A DNA stretch of 64,000 nt from Williamsia limnetica (lineage in GTDB: Bacteria > Actinomycetota > Actinomycetes > Mycobacteriales > Mycobacteriaceae), in assembly GCF_003217475.1 (NCBI RefSeq), contig NZ_QJSP01000004.1, forward strand, positions 62,001-126,000, written 5' to 3'. The notes below the pieces were generated by a model. That model did no database searches, was not told the origin of the DNA, and saw only the letters and a list, made by a program, of their open reading frames with translations. The translations under genes and the position numbers were made by a program. Shown here one piece after another: positions 8,780 to 18,456 of the stretch (its first letter is position 1; each line of letters opens with the position of its first letter).

Positions 8780-9691
8780 GACCGCGACACCAACGCATAC
8801 TAACCAGGCGATGGCGAGCAGCTGGAGAACACGGTCACCGAGCGCGATTTCTTCGGGTTCTCCGGCTTGACCACCGTCGACGTCGACGGCGTAGCGAAGG
8901 ATTGCGACGGTGAACGGCACCATCGACAGGGCGTACCAGACGTTCTCGTTGTGTCCACCATCTGTGTCGAACGCCCACATCCCGTAACAGAGCACGACCG
9001 CTGTCGCGGACAGTGTCCAGACGAAACGCAGGTACGTCGTCGTGTAGTACTCGAGACTCTTGCGGATCTTGGCACCGGTGCGTTCAGCGAGCTGCAGCTC
9101 CGCATAACGCTTGCCCGCTGCCATGAACAGCGACCCGAAGGTCATGACGAGCAGGAACCATTTCGAGAGTCCTTCGGGCAACTCGGCCGCGACGCCGCCC
9201 GCGATGGCGCGCAGCAGGAACCCGGACGAGACGATGCAGATGTCGATGACCGGCTCGTGCTTGAGCCCGAAGCAGTAGCCGAGCTGGATGGCCAGGTAGA
9301 CCGCGATGACGACGGCGAGCTGCCAGTTGGCCAGGAAAGAGATACCGAGCGAGGCGATCCCGAGCACCGCGGCCAGCACAAACGCCAGTGACCTGGGAAC
9401 CACCCCCGCGGCGATCGGCCGGAACCGTTTCGTCGGGTGGTTGCGGTCGGCTTCGACGTCGAGCGCGTCGTTCACCAGATAAACGCATGACGCGATCAGG
9501 CAGAACGCCACGAAGGCGACACCTGTACGCCAGAGCACATCCGGTTCGTCGACAGCACCGGCCGCCATCGGCGCTGCCAGCACCAACAGGTTCTTGACCC
9601 ACTGCCGGGGCCTGACCGCCTTGATCAAACCCGTTGCCAGATTCTTGGGCGGGCCGCGCACGACCTCGTGCTCGATCGGCTCCTCGCTCAC
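8765..9691 (-). CDS. ubiA: Decaprenyl-phosphate phosphoribosyltransferase (UbiA family, Rv3806c type)
   Basis: A 308-residue membrane prenyltransferase that joins 5-phosphoribosyl-pyrophosphate to decaprenyl phosphate, the first step toward decaprenyl-phosphoryl-arabinose. Seen: about nine membrane helices and the family's acidic motif NDALDVEADRNHPTKRFRPI near residue 70. That motif supplies the Mg-diphosphate-binding aspartates. A second loop, AGKRYAELQLAERTGA, lies near residue 180. It lies nine bases after the PAP2 gene and overlaps aftB, so translation is probably coupled. It is the direct partner of the PAP2 phosphatase upstream in the same pathway. Confidence 0.92.
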   Translation of the reverse strand: MSEEPIEHEVVRGPPKNLATGLIKAVRPRQWVKNLLVLAAPMAAGAVDEPDVLWRTGVAFVAFCLIASCVYLVNDALDVEADRNHPTKRFRPIAAGVVPRSLAFVLAAVLGIASLGISFLANWQLAVVIAVYLAIQLGYCFGLKHEPVIDICIVSSGFLLRAIAGGVAAELPEGLSKWFLLVMTFGSLFMAAGKRYAELQLAERTGAKIRKSLEYYTTTYLRFVWTLSATAVVLCYGMWAFDTDGGHNENVWYALSMVPFTVAILRYAVDVDGGQAGEPEEIALGDRVLQLLAIAWLVCVGVAVYAIS

Positions 9692-9700
9692 TGCACTCCC

Positions 9701-10282
9701 TCAGTTCTCAGTTCTCGTCAGTCTTTCACCCGCAGTGACCGCGGCTGCACAGGTGGCTCCGATCAGGGCGCCACCGATCACGTCGGACGGGTAGTGCACA
9801 CCCAGCACGAGCCGGGACAGCAACATCGGGGGCACCAGCGCCATGGGCAAGGCTGCGGGAGGCAATCCCGCGGCGCGACCGATGAGGATCGCGGCGGCGG
9901 TGGTCGAGGTCGCATGACTCGAGGGGAAGCTCAGCTTGCTGGGCGTGCCCACCCCGATCGCGATACGCGGGTCGTGTGGTCGGCGGCGGCGCACGATCCG
10001 TTTGATGACCACGGACGCGGCGTGTGCTCCGAACGCGCCCACGCCGGCGGCGACCCACTGCCTGCGGTTCGCCTCGTCCCCGCGCACGTGTGCCGCGGCG
10101 GTACCGATGGCGGCGAGCCCGAGCCAGCCGAGCGAGTGCTCCCCGAAGTGCGAGAGGCCCCGTGCCGCGGCGATGGCGCCGGGCCGGTTTACAAGAGCGT
10201 TCTGGATCGCGACGAGCAGGCGCGCCTCACCATCGAGTGGGCCGAGGTCAACCGACGAGATCTCAATCGATTCCGAAGACAC
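9701..10282 (-). CDS. PAP2-family phosphatase (Rv3807c type), probable decaprenyl-phosphoryl-5-phosphoribose phosphatase
   Basis: A 193-residue membrane phosphatase with the three PAP2 motifs: KRIVRRRRPHDPR, then SFPSSHATSTTAA, then SRLVLGVHYPSDVIGG, which contains the catalytic histidines. Rv3807c sits at the same place in M. tuberculosis and is proposed to remove the 5-phosphate from decaprenyl-phosphoryl-phosphoribose made by UbiA. The start overlaps the end of glfT2 by 20 bases, so the two genes are tightly coupled. The substrate is inferred from the operon; the enzyme class is clear from the motifs. Confidence 0.85.
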   Translation of the reverse strand: MSSESIEISSVDLGPLDGEARLLVAIQNALVNRPGAIAAARGLSHFGEHSLGWLGLAAIGTAAAHVRGDEANRRQWVAAGVGAFGAHAASVVIKRIVRRRRPHDPRIAIGVGTPSKLSFPSSHATSTTAAAILIGRAAGLPPAALPMALVPPMLLSRLVLGVHYPSDVIGGALIGATCAAAVTAGERLTRTEN

Positions 10283-12197
10283 GCTCCCAGCTTTCTTTAC
10301 TGGTCAGCTCAGTGTGTGCGGACCGATACGTTTCACGGAGTTCGGGAAAACGAGCCCGCAGTTCTTTGACCAGCGCTGCGGATTCCTTCGCCAAGGCGAT
10401 CATCTTGTCACGATCACGTTGCCGGTACACCACACCACGGCCGTCGGCGGTGGTGACGGTGACCCCGTCGACGCGGCCGAGGCTGAACCAGCGCGCCTCG
10501 ATGGGCGGGTAGTTCGCCTGCGGCACCTCGTGGTGGCACGGGTCCGCCGGCCGCAGGTTGTTCACCACCGCGGCTCCCAGTGCCCTGATCTTGCTGATCG
10601 GATTTGCGGGGATGTTCACCCCGAGATGCGTTGCCTCACCGGATGTCCGGGGCAGCTCGGTGGCCGAGGGCAGAACGACCGCATCCGGGTACTGCTTGCG
10701 CATCGCCGCGATCTTGGGCAGGGCCGTGGGTAGCAGGTCTCGGATGTGGTCCGGGCCCGCCAGAAAGTCCCGGATGGCCTCGTTCTGAATCGCCACAGTC
10801 GAGTATTCGAGGCAGAGAAGGTGTTTGGCCGTTGCCTTGCCGATCGACTGCAGGATCGGACCGAGCGGGCCGTCGTGGTGGAGGGACGCGACCACCAGGC
10901 GGTTGCGCAGGTGGAAGTAGGCCTGCCAGTCGATGGCGTCGTCCTTGTCGCTCCAGGCCATGTGCCAGATCGCGATGCCGGGGATCGTGGCGGTCGGGTA
11001 GCCGGCTTTGCCCGCACGCAGGGCGTACTCCCAGTCGTCCCATTTGATGAACAGTGGCAGTGGCAACCCGATCTGCTCCGCGGCCACCCGTGGGATCATG
11101 CACATCCACCAGCCGTTGCCCTCGACGTCGATGCGCCGGTGCAGGTTCTTCGAGTTCTCGCGGTCGCGGAGTGGGTATTCGGCGAAATCGTGGTCGTACT
11201 CGACGAACGGTGCGGCCGTCCACATGAAGTTGTTGTGGTCGATGACCTCGCCCATGCAGTGCAGATGACTGCGGTCCTGCAGGTTCAGCATCTGACCACC
11301 GACGAGCATCGGAGCTTTGGCGAAGCGAGACATGGCCAGCGCCCGCAAGATGGAGTCCGGTTCGATGCTGATGTCGTCGTCCATGTAGAGGACGTAGGGG
11401 CTGTCGGTCTGTTTGAGCGCCTCGTACATGATCCGCGAGTAGCCACCGGATCCACCGAGGTTGCCCTGCTTGAACATGTGCAGGCGATCACCCAGGGCGG
11501 CAGCGGCTTCGGCGAATCCGGGTTCGTCCGTGACAAGTTTGGTGCCCTGATCGGGCATCATCACGGCATCGATGACCTCGTCGACGAGCGGATCGGAGGT
11601 CAGGGCCCGTAGAGCGTTCACGGCGTCCGTGGGACGGTTGAAGGTCGGGATGCCGACCGTGACGCGCTTGGTCTCGGGGCCGCTGGGCGCATCGATCGGG
11701 GCGTACCAGCCCGCGGAGACGACCTCCACATCGGTGTCTGTCGTGATGTCGAACCAGATCCAGCCACCGTCCTCGAACGGCTCCAGCCCGACCTCGAATT
11801 CGATGACGCCCCTGCCGCTTTCGTCGGTCGGGACGAGATTGCCGTCCACCGCGATACGGGATCCGTCGATCTTCGACCGATAGACGTCGACGCGGCATGC
11901 GCCCACCACTTCGATGCGCAGGACAACGGACTTCAGGATGCTCCAGCGCCGCCAGTAGGACGCCGCGAAAGCGTTGAAATACGTCAGGAAACTGACCTCG
12001 GACTCCGCGCCGAGCAGCACCGAAGTCCGCGTCGGGGCGTGAGCACGGCGCGAATTGGACTCGGACTCCACGAGATAGAGCGACCGCACATCGAGCGGCT
12101 CACCCTGGCGGGGCAGGATCACCCGCTGCAGCAGCGTCTTGGCCGCGTCGAAGGTCTGCGGGTTCTGCGACTGCTCGGCCGCTGTCGACACCGTCAC
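10263..12197 (-). CDS. glfT2: Galactofuranosyltransferase GlfT2
   Basis: A 644-residue bifunctional processive enzyme that polymerises galactan with alternating beta-(1->5) and beta-(1->6) galactofuranose from UDP-Galf. Domains in order: an N-terminal beta-rich domain (about 1-170), a GT-A/GT2 catalytic domain from VTVGIPTFNRPTDAV (about 180), and the metal-binding DDD at about 273-275 in LYMDDDISIEP. The acceptor-site block NGWWMCMIPR follows at about residue 365, then a helical C-terminal domain. Length and motif order match mycobacterial GlfT2. It starts two bases after the glf stop and acts with Glf, which supplies its donor. Confidence 0.95.
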   Translation of the reverse strand: MTVSTAAEQSQNPQTFDAAKTLLQRVILPRQGEPLDVRSLYLVESESNSRRAHAPTRTSVLLGAESEVSFLTYFNAFAASYWRRWSILKSVVLRIEVVGACRVDVYRSKIDGSRIAVDGNLVPTDESGRGVIEFEVGLEPFEDGGWIWFDITTDTDVEVVSAGWYAPIDAPSGPETKRVTVGIPTFNRPTDAVNALRALTSDPLVDEVIDAVMMPDQGTKLVTDEPGFAEAAAALGDRLHMFKQGNLGGSGGYSRIMYEALKQTDSPYVLYMDDDISIEPDSILRALAMSRFAKAPMLVGGQMLNLQDRSHLHCMGEVIDHNNFMWTAAPFVEYDHDFAEYPLRDRENSKNLHRRIDVEGNGWWMCMIPRVAAEQIGLPLPLFIKWDDWEYALRAGKAGYPTATIPGIAIWHMAWSDKDDAIDWQAYFHLRNRLVVASLHHDGPLGPILQSIGKATAKHLLCLEYSTVAIQNEAIRDFLAGPDHIRDLLPTALPKIAAMRKQYPDAVVLPSATELPRTSGEATHLGVNIPANPISKIRALGAAVVNNLRPADPCHHEVPQANYPPIEARWFSLGRVDGVTVTTADGRGVVYRQRDRDKMIALAKESAALVKELRARFPELRETYRSAHTELTSKESWERVFGID

Positions 12198-12199
12198 GT

Positions 12200-13441
<1,242 letters not shown>

Positions 13442-13488
13442 TCAGGGTAACCGACCCGTGAGTGGGGTCCGACCCACCAGGGAGCATT

Positions 13489-13551
13489 GTGATCCCCCTG
13501 TAGAGATCGGTGATCCCCCTGTAGAGATCGGTGATCCCCCGGTAGAGATTG
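13489..13551. repeat. Three direct 21-bp repeats upstream of glf
   Basis: Unit GTGATCCCCCTGTAGAGATC plus G, at 13489-13509, 13510-13530 and 13531-13551. The first two are identical and the third differs at two positions. They lie in the divergent gap between glf (minus) and the Asp-rich gene (plus). A period of two helical turns would place three sites on one face of the DNA, which suits a protein-binding array; this is inference. Confidence 0.85.
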
Positions 13552-13564
13552 GTGGCAGGCACCG

Positions 13565-13596
13565 GGGAACATTTGCCGGTGCCCGAGACTCCAATG
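13565..13596 (+). promoter_or_regulatory. ECF-type promoter candidate, GGGAAC-N19-TCCAATG
   Basis: GGGAAC (13565-13570), 19 bases, TCCAATG (13590-13596), ending 60 bases before the GTG of the Asp-rich gene. Two other acidic-protein genes, at 25778 and 26856, have the same hexamer, the same spacer length and TCCTATC. GGAAC is the usual -35 core of ECF sigma factors. Confidence 0.6.
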
Positions 13597-13655
13597 ATTG
13601 ACAAACACTCGTCGCACCCACGGTGCAGACGACCACCAACCGGAGGAGACGTACC

Positions 13656-13967
13656 GTGACCAGCCCCGATGACCAGCTCGACTCGATCTTTTCGCAGATC
13701 GGTGCCGAGGACCAGGTCGACCCGGCGGTCTTCGACCAGACCCTCGAAGCCGCATTCGACTACGCAGGTGCCGGACTCGACGAGCTGATCCCCGACGACT
13801 CCGACAGCGCCACCGACTCCGATGGTGACGGAGATGACCTTCTCGGCGGTGATCTCGAGGATGCATTCGATGACTCGGGCGAGCTGGATACCAGCGACTC
13901 GGACACCACCGACTACACCGACCACACCGGCGACGACTACGCACCCGCCGACGACATCGACATCTGA
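13656..13967 (+). CDS. Small Asp-rich protein of unknown function
   Basis: A 103-residue, extremely acidic protein with no signal peptide or membrane segment. The first half (DQLDSIFSQIGAEDQVDP, then FDQTLEAAFDYAGAG) looks helical. The second half is an Asp/Ser/Thr tail containing DSDGDGDD, which could bind cations. GGAGGA stands six bases before the GTG at 13656, which fixes the start. It has no recognised family. Its upstream GGGAAC-N19-TCCAATG element is shared with the DxDxDG genes at 25.8-27.2 kb, so it probably belongs to the same response. A strong palindrome follows the stop codon. Confidence 0.65.
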   Translation: MTSPDDQLDSIFSQIGAEDQVDPAVFDQTLEAAFDYAGAGLDELIPDDSDSATDSDGDGDDLLGGDLEDAFDDSGELDTSDSDTTDYTDHTGDDYAPADDIDI

Positions 13968-13975
13968 TCCCCGAT

Positions 13976-14030
13976 TTTGGTGGGTTGTGGCGGCCTTGAC
14001 CTGGGGCTTTACTCGCCAGAACCCACCAAA
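13976..14030. terminator. Convergent-gene palindrome, copy A
   Basis: Arms 13976-13992 (TTTGGTGGGTTGTGGCG) and 14014-14030, matching at 16 of 17 positions, between two genes that end facing each other. The element is clearly homologous to the one at 33684-33734, so it is a repeated bidirectional terminator-like sequence rather than a chance hairpin. Confidence 0.7.
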
Positions 14031-14045
14031 TTCGGGAGCCGGAGG

Positions 14046-14537
14046 TCAGCGGAGGTGGTCGATCAGGACGTCGGGGTTGCCCTGGGACCAGATGGTGACG
14101 ATGGTCAGGCGCTTGATCCGCCAGGTCTGACCGTCGCGCACCAGCACGGCGTCGTATTTGTTGCCCATCATCACCTGGTCGGTCGTCGTCCTGGAGGGCC
14201 CTTCGCCAGGCCGGTAGTGCTGGGCCATGGCGTAGCAGTTGAGTCGCGCGGTGTCGCCGTCGACGTGAACGCGGAAGTTCGACAGCGCATGCATCGTGTC
14301 CAGTGGGCCCATGGACATCAGCAGCATGCCCACCACCGACTCCCGGCCCTCGATGGCGGGGAATCCACTCTGTTCGTCGCCGACCCGGCTGACGTCGAAC
14401 AGGATGTCCTCGGTGAAGGCCGATTCCAGGATCTCCTTGTCACCGGCATCAAGGCCGAACGCGAAGCGGATCAGCGCATCGGCCGGGTCGGCGGTGGGAG
14501 GTATGACATCGAGCGCGACGGGTATGTCGTCAGGCAT
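14046..14537 (-). CDS. SnoaL/NTF2-like protein coupled to an ECF sigma factor
   Basis: A 163-residue protein of the NTF2-like superfamily (SnoaL type). Seen: DPADALIRFAFGLDAGDKE at the start, ILFDVSRVG, a conserved GRESVVGMLL and a C-terminal WRIKRLTIVTIWSQGN strand, the usual alpha+beta cone layout. Such domains bind small molecules or act as cyclases or hydratases. No catalytic residues can be assigned with certainty. Its start lies 8 bases inside the end of the sigma factor gene, so translation is coupled. In several ECF groups a SnoaL-like domain is fused to the sigma factor C-terminus and controls it; here the same domain may act in trans, which is inference. Confidence 0.75.
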   Translation of the reverse strand: MPDDIPVALDVIPPTADPADALIRFAFGLDAGDKEILESAFTEDILFDVSRVGDEQSGFPAIEGRESVVGMLLMSMGPLDTMHALSNFRVHVDGDTARLNCYAMAQHYRPGEGPSRTTTDQVMMGNKYDAVLVRDGQTWRIKRLTIVTIWSQGNPDVLIDHLR

Positions 14538-15045
14538 CTTGCAGAATCTCCAGCAGTTTGGCGCGAGCCCGGTTGATCCGGCTTTTCACAGTTTGCACGC
14601 CCACCCCCTGCTGGTCTGCGATTTCCTGATACGAGAGGTCACCGAACTCGCGGAGCACGATCGCTTCCCGGAATTCGATCGGCAGAGCGCTCAGCGCGGC
14701 CCGTACCCGCGCCACATCGGTGACCTGGGCATCGATCCGGGGTGCGTTCGACTCGAACTCGGGAGGCCCGTCGGCGGAGGTGTCCAGGCGCTTGCGGATG
14801 ACACCGAGCGCGGCGTTGGACGCGATCCGGTACATCCAGCTCGTGAACTTCGAATCACCACGAAACTTGCCGATGTTCTGCCAGCCGGCGATCAGCGCGT
14901 CCTGCAGCGCATCCTCTGCGTCGTACTTGTTGGCGGTGATCCGTAGACAGATCGCCCAGATCTGATCACGGTTACGGGTGACGAGTTCTCCGAACGCTGC
15001 TCGGTCGCCCTCTTGGCTCCGCAGGACGAGTTCGCGCTCGCTCAT
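14530..15045 (-). CDS. ECF-subfamily RNA polymerase sigma factor
   Basis: A 171-residue sigma-70 family protein with only regions 2 and 4. Region 2: ELVTRNRDQIWAICLRI and DAEDALQDALIAGW, then GKFRGDSKFTSWMYRIASN. Region 4: LPIEFREAIVLREFGDLSYQ and the helix-turn-helix VGVQTVKSRINRARAKL. The ATG at 15045 gives MSERELVLRSQEGDRAAFGE, a typical ECF start; the longer frame to 15192 is Arg-rich non-conserved sequence. No anti-sigma gene is adjacent, and the overlapping SnoaL-like gene is the likely partner. A GGAAC-N18-TCT element 45 bases upstream could be its own promoter. It diverges from the iniA-like gene. Confidence 0.9.
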   Translation of the reverse strand: MSERELVLRSQEGDRAAFGELVTRNRDQIWAICLRITANKYDAEDALQDALIAGWQNIGKFRGDSKFTSWMYRIASNAALGVIRKRLDTSADGPPEFESNAPRIDAQVTDVARVRAALSALPIEFREAIVLREFGDLSYQEIADQQGVGVQTVKSRINRARAKLLEILQDA

Positions 15046-15084
15046 GTCAGTCACTCGATAAATGTCGCAGATGGCAGGGGATGC

Positions 15085-15114
15085 GGCAGAGTAATCGGCA
15101 GCGAAACCGTTCCA
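15085..15114 (-). promoter_or_regulatory. Possible autoregulatory ECF promoter
   Basis: On the minus strand, TGGAAC (15114-15109), 18 bases, then TCTGCC (15090-15085), 45 bases before the sigma factor ATG. It resembles the GGGAAC-N19-TCC elements of the acidic genes with a spacer one base shorter. A weak but plausible match. Confidence 0.4.
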
Positions 15115-15137
15115 TCGACTGACCCTGAGAGGGAGAA

Positions 15138-17027
15138 GTGACCGCAGGTGCCACCGCCGATGCGGCGCAAGCGCTCGCCACCGCGTCCGCAACGCTCCGC
15201 AAGTTCGGCCAGGCCAAGGCAGCGGACCTGGCCGATGCCCGGTTCCACGCCGCCGACACCGCGGGCGCCATCGTCTTCGTCGGTGAGGTCAAGCGGGGCA
15301 AGAGCACGTTGGTCAACGCGCTCATCGGCACGCCCGACCTGGCACCGGTGGGTGTCGACATCACGACCAGTGCCAGCGTCTGGTTCGCACCGCCGGACGA
15401 CACCTTGCCCGCGGGGTCGGCCCGGCTGGTCTACCCCGACTCCACCGAGGTCATCGAGGCAGCAGAGTTGTCCGACTGGGTGACGATGGACGGGCGACAC
15501 GTCCAGGATCCGACCGTGCAGGCACTGCCCACCGAAGCCGTTGTCGCGGTCGACGCGCTGCACCTGCCAGGTCTGACGTTGGTGGACACCCCCGGCGCGG
15601 GCGGTCTCGACCCGCGGCATGCCCGGCTCGCGCTGACCGCCGCGCGCCGGGCCGGCGCCATCGTGATGGTCTGCGACAGCGCAGCGCCACTGACGGCGCC
15701 TGAGATCGAGTTCTTGCGGACCGCGACCGAGACGTCCGGGTCGGTGGTCGTCGCGATGACGAAGATCGACAAGAACCGCCGCCACTGGCGCACCATCGCC
15801 GAGGAGAACCGCTCGATCGTGCGCAGCAGGCTCGGCCGTACGGTCGAGGTGATCGGGGTGTCGGGCGTCCGGGCGTTGACCGCGCTCGAGCAACCGGATG
15901 ACCTGCGTGAGGAGATCCTCACCGCCTCGGGCATTCCCGCGCTGCGAGATGCCATCGACGCGCTCCTGGAGAATGCCGAGATCGCCCCGATGCTCGACGG
16001 ACTTCAGGTGTGTCACAGCGGTATGCACCGGATGAGGGAACGACTCGAGACGGAAATCGCAGTGGTGCAGGGCAACTCGTCAGCCCTCGACGACCTGGCC
16101 GAGAAGAAGGCGGCGCTCAAGGCACTGCGTGAGCACGGGACCGAGTGGGATCAACACCTCTCTCGCGACATCACCCTGGCCCGCCAGCGTGCGGTCTCGG
16201 TGCTCGATACCGATTTCAACAAGATCAAAGAGGACTGGAGCGAGCGCATCAACGGCGAGGGCTGGCGGATCCTGCGCAAGCAACCGCAGGTGTTCACCGC
16301 CGCCATCATGTCGGACCTGCAGGCCGCGACGGCGCGCGCGTTCGAGAGCTTCTCCGCGTCGCTGCACGACATCGTCTCCCGACTGTTCGACGATGACGAG
16401 CACTGGGAGGACATCATGGACGCCGTGGCCGCCGCGATGGTCGCCGAAGACATCAATTCCCCTGAAGTGCAACGCCGATGGAAAGACGTCGTCGATCCCA
16501 GCGCCCTGATGATGGGCTTCATGGGTGCCAACCTGCTGACCGGCGGCATGGTCGGCGGCGCCATCTTCGGCAGCCTTGCAATGGCCGCGGTGTTACCCAT
16601 CGGTCTCGTCGCCGGCGGGGTCTGGTTGTCGGTCAATCTCGGTTACCGGGCCATGCGCAACGGTCGGCAGCACCTGATCACCTGGCTGCGAGAAACCCTG
16701 TCCCTGGCCAACAAATCGACGTTGCGCGTGATCGATCGGACCGTCGCGACCGCGCGTCCCGAGATCGTCGTGGCCTACCGCCGGCATCTGCGCGCTCAGA
16801 CCGACGTGATCACCGATCAGATCAACGCCGGGGCCGAGGCAGCGAAAGAGGACAAGGTGACCCGCGACAAGCGGATCCGAGGACTCAGCAGGAGACTGGC
16901 CGAGATCGTCTCCATCATCGAGCAACTCGACGCCGCGATCACCGGCCTCACAGCAGACGCCCGGTCCCACGGGCCGCTGTCGTTGGGCAAGGATCCCGTC
17001 CTCGACGCCCCGGAGCCCCCTCGGTGA
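15138..17027 (+). CDS. iniA: Dynamin-like GTPase, IniA type
   Basis: A 629-residue bacterial dynamin-like protein. GTPase motifs: P-loop GEVKRGKST (49-57), switch-like DITTSASVW, G3 DTPGAGG (150) and G4 TKID (207). A long helical region follows. A Gly-rich hydrophobic hairpin at about 455-495 (MGFMGANLLTGGMVGGA and AVLPIGLVAGGVWLSV) would insert into or tubulate membrane. IniA of M. tuberculosis (640 residues) is induced by cell-wall inhibitors and can remodel membranes. The GTG start has GAGGGAGA just upstream. The gene overlaps iniC by four bases (GTGA). No IniB-like gene is adjacent; instead it diverges from an ECF sigma gene. Confidence 0.85.
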   Translation: MTAGATADAAQALATASATLRKFGQAKAADLADARFHAADTAGAIVFVGEVKRGKSTLVNALIGTPDLAPVGVDITTSASVWFAPPDDTLPAGSARLVYPDSTEVIEAAELSDWVTMDGRHVQDPTVQALPTEAVVAVDALHLPGLTLVDTPGAGGLDPRHARLALTAARRAGAIVMVCDSAAPLTAPEIEFLRTATETSGSVVVAMTKIDKNRRHWRTIAEENRSIVRSRLGRTVEVIGVSGVRALTALEQPDDLREEILTASGIPALRDAIDALLENAEIAPMLDGLQVCHSGMHRMRERLETEIAVVQGNSSALDDLAEKKAALKALREHGTEWDQHLSRDITLARQRAVSVLDTDFNKIKEDWSERINGEGWRILRKQPQVFTAAIMSDLQAATARAFESFSASLHDIVSRLFDDDEHWEDIMDAVAAAMVAEDINSPEVQRRWKDVVDPSALMMGFMGANLLTGGMVGGAIFGSLAMAAVLPIGLVAGGVWLSVNLGYRAMRNGRQHLITWLRETLSLANKSTLRVIDRTVATARPEIVVAYRRHLRAQTDVITDQINAGAEAAKEDKVTRDKRIRGLSRRLAEIVSIIEQLDAAITGLTADARSHGPLSLGKDPVLDAPEPPR

Positions 17028-18454
17028 GCCAGCCCACCCGGCGGACCCGGCCCCACGCCCTGCGTGATCAGCTGACCGGCGCGCTTGCCGAGATAGCCCG
17101 GATCGACCGCCCTCTGGCCCGCAGTACCGCGCAGATCAGGGACGCACTCTGGGCCCCTCCCCGAGTCGTGGTGGTCGGGCGCGTGAAGGCGGGCAAATCG
17201 ACCCTGGTCAATGCCCTCATCGGAGATCGGGTCGCCGACACCGCAGCCACCGAATGCACCAAGGTGGTTGCGGTCTACCAAGATGGCGCACCATCGCGGG
17301 CTGAGGTCGTCAAGATCGGCGGTGCCCGGCACAGCGTCCGCCTCACCGACGGCCGCGCCACCGAACTCGACTGCCCCACAGATGAAGTGGCCTATCTCGA
17401 TCGCTTCCTGCCCAGCCGGCTGCTCCGGAGCATGGTGCTGATCGACACCCCTGGTCTGGCGACCATCACCACGGGCAACGAACAGGCGACCAGACGTGCG
17501 CTGATCGATGGGTACGGCCAGACCCGGGATGCGTCGGTGAATGCCGATGCCGCGATCTTCCTGTTCGACGCGACCCCACGGGCCGACGAGGTGGAGTTCC
17601 TCCACGATCTCGGTTTCTCCGCCGTGAACACGATCGGCGCTCTGGCGAAGGCGGACACGCTCGGCGAGGGCGCCTTTGGCGACGACGACCCGCTCGTGCA
17701 AGCACGCGCCCAGTCCGAGAAGATCGCCGGAGCGATGTCTGCCGCGCTGCTGACTGTGCAGCCCGTCGCCGGACTACTCGCGCAGACGGCACAGACCGGA
17801 CAGTTCACCGAAGCCGATGCCGACGCACTCGCTGCGTTGGCGGGTCTGTCCGACATGCACCTCGAGCTCTGGCTCGAGGCGCAAACACCGTCGATCGGCA
17901 CCGCGGCCGAACGTGACCGGCTGCTCGATCTGCTGGGCGAGTACGGACTACGCCACGCACGGGCCGTCGCATCCCAGGGCGCCCACGCGGTCAACGCCTG
18001 GCTTCAGCAGCGCTCGGGCGTGGACGAGCTGCGCCACAACATCGACGTCAACCTGACCAGATCCGTGTTGATCACCAGAGCCGTTTCGACCTGCACGCAG
18101 ATCGAGCACCTCGCTCTGACGCACCCTGCAGGCGGCAGGATCCGATCGATCCTGCGACAGGTGCGTCAGACCCCACAGGCGCACACGATGGCTGAGTTCA
18201 AGGCACTGCACTCGCTGACCCGCACCGACCCCGAGTCGCCCTGGGTCGGTGAACTCAGGCAGGTACTCGTGGGTTCCGGCATCACGGGCCGGATCGGGCT
18301 GCCCGCCGGGGCGGACCGGGGCGTCGTCGCCGCCGAACTCGACCAGCGGCTGCGCCGGGTCCACGAGGCCGGGTTGCTGGGCGGGTCCGCCGCCGAAGAG
18401 CAGGCGGTCGCGGTCCTGCTGCACACCTATTCGATGATGCGCCGTTCGATCTGA
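17024..18454 (+). CDS. iniC: Dynamin-like GTPase, IniC type
   Basis: A 476-residue dynamin-family GTPase, the smaller partner of the preceding gene and close to mycobacterial IniC in length (about 490). Seen: P-loop VGRVKAGKST (51-60), a switch region TAATECTKVV, and G3 DTPGLAT (141-147). A following AKADTLGEG takes the place of a TKxD-type G4. The rest is helical with no obvious membrane hairpin. The GTG overlaps the iniA stop, so the two are made together and may form a heteromeric machine. The open frame continues upstream to 16478, but that part is a shadow of iniA. Confidence 0.85.
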   Translation: MSQPTRRTRPHALRDQLTGALAEIARIDRPLARSTAQIRDALWAPPRVVVVGRVKAGKSTLVNALIGDRVADTAATECTKVVAVYQDGAPSRAEVVKIGGARHSVRLTDGRATELDCPTDEVAYLDRFLPSRLLRSMVLIDTPGLATITTGNEQATRRALIDGYGQTRDASVNADAAIFLFDATPRADEVEFLHDLGFSAVNTIGALAKADTLGEGAFGDDDPLVQARAQSEKIAGAMSAALLTVQPVAGLLAQTAQTGQFTEADADALAALAGLSDMHLELWLEAQTPSIGTAAERDRLLDLLGEYGLRHARAVASQGAHAVNAWLQQRSGVDELRHNIDVNLTRSVLITRAVSTCTQIEHLALTHPAGGRIRSILRQVRQTPQAHTMAEFKALHSLTRTDPESPWVGELRQVLVGSGITGRIGLPAGADRGVVAAELDQRLRRVHEAGLLGGSAAEEQAVAVLLHTYSMMRRSI

Positions 18455-18456
18455 TT

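Noticed and set aside
13489-13551. Short repeats that might be a CRISPR remnant
   Set aside because: Units are directly adjacent with no spacers, and no cas gene is near.
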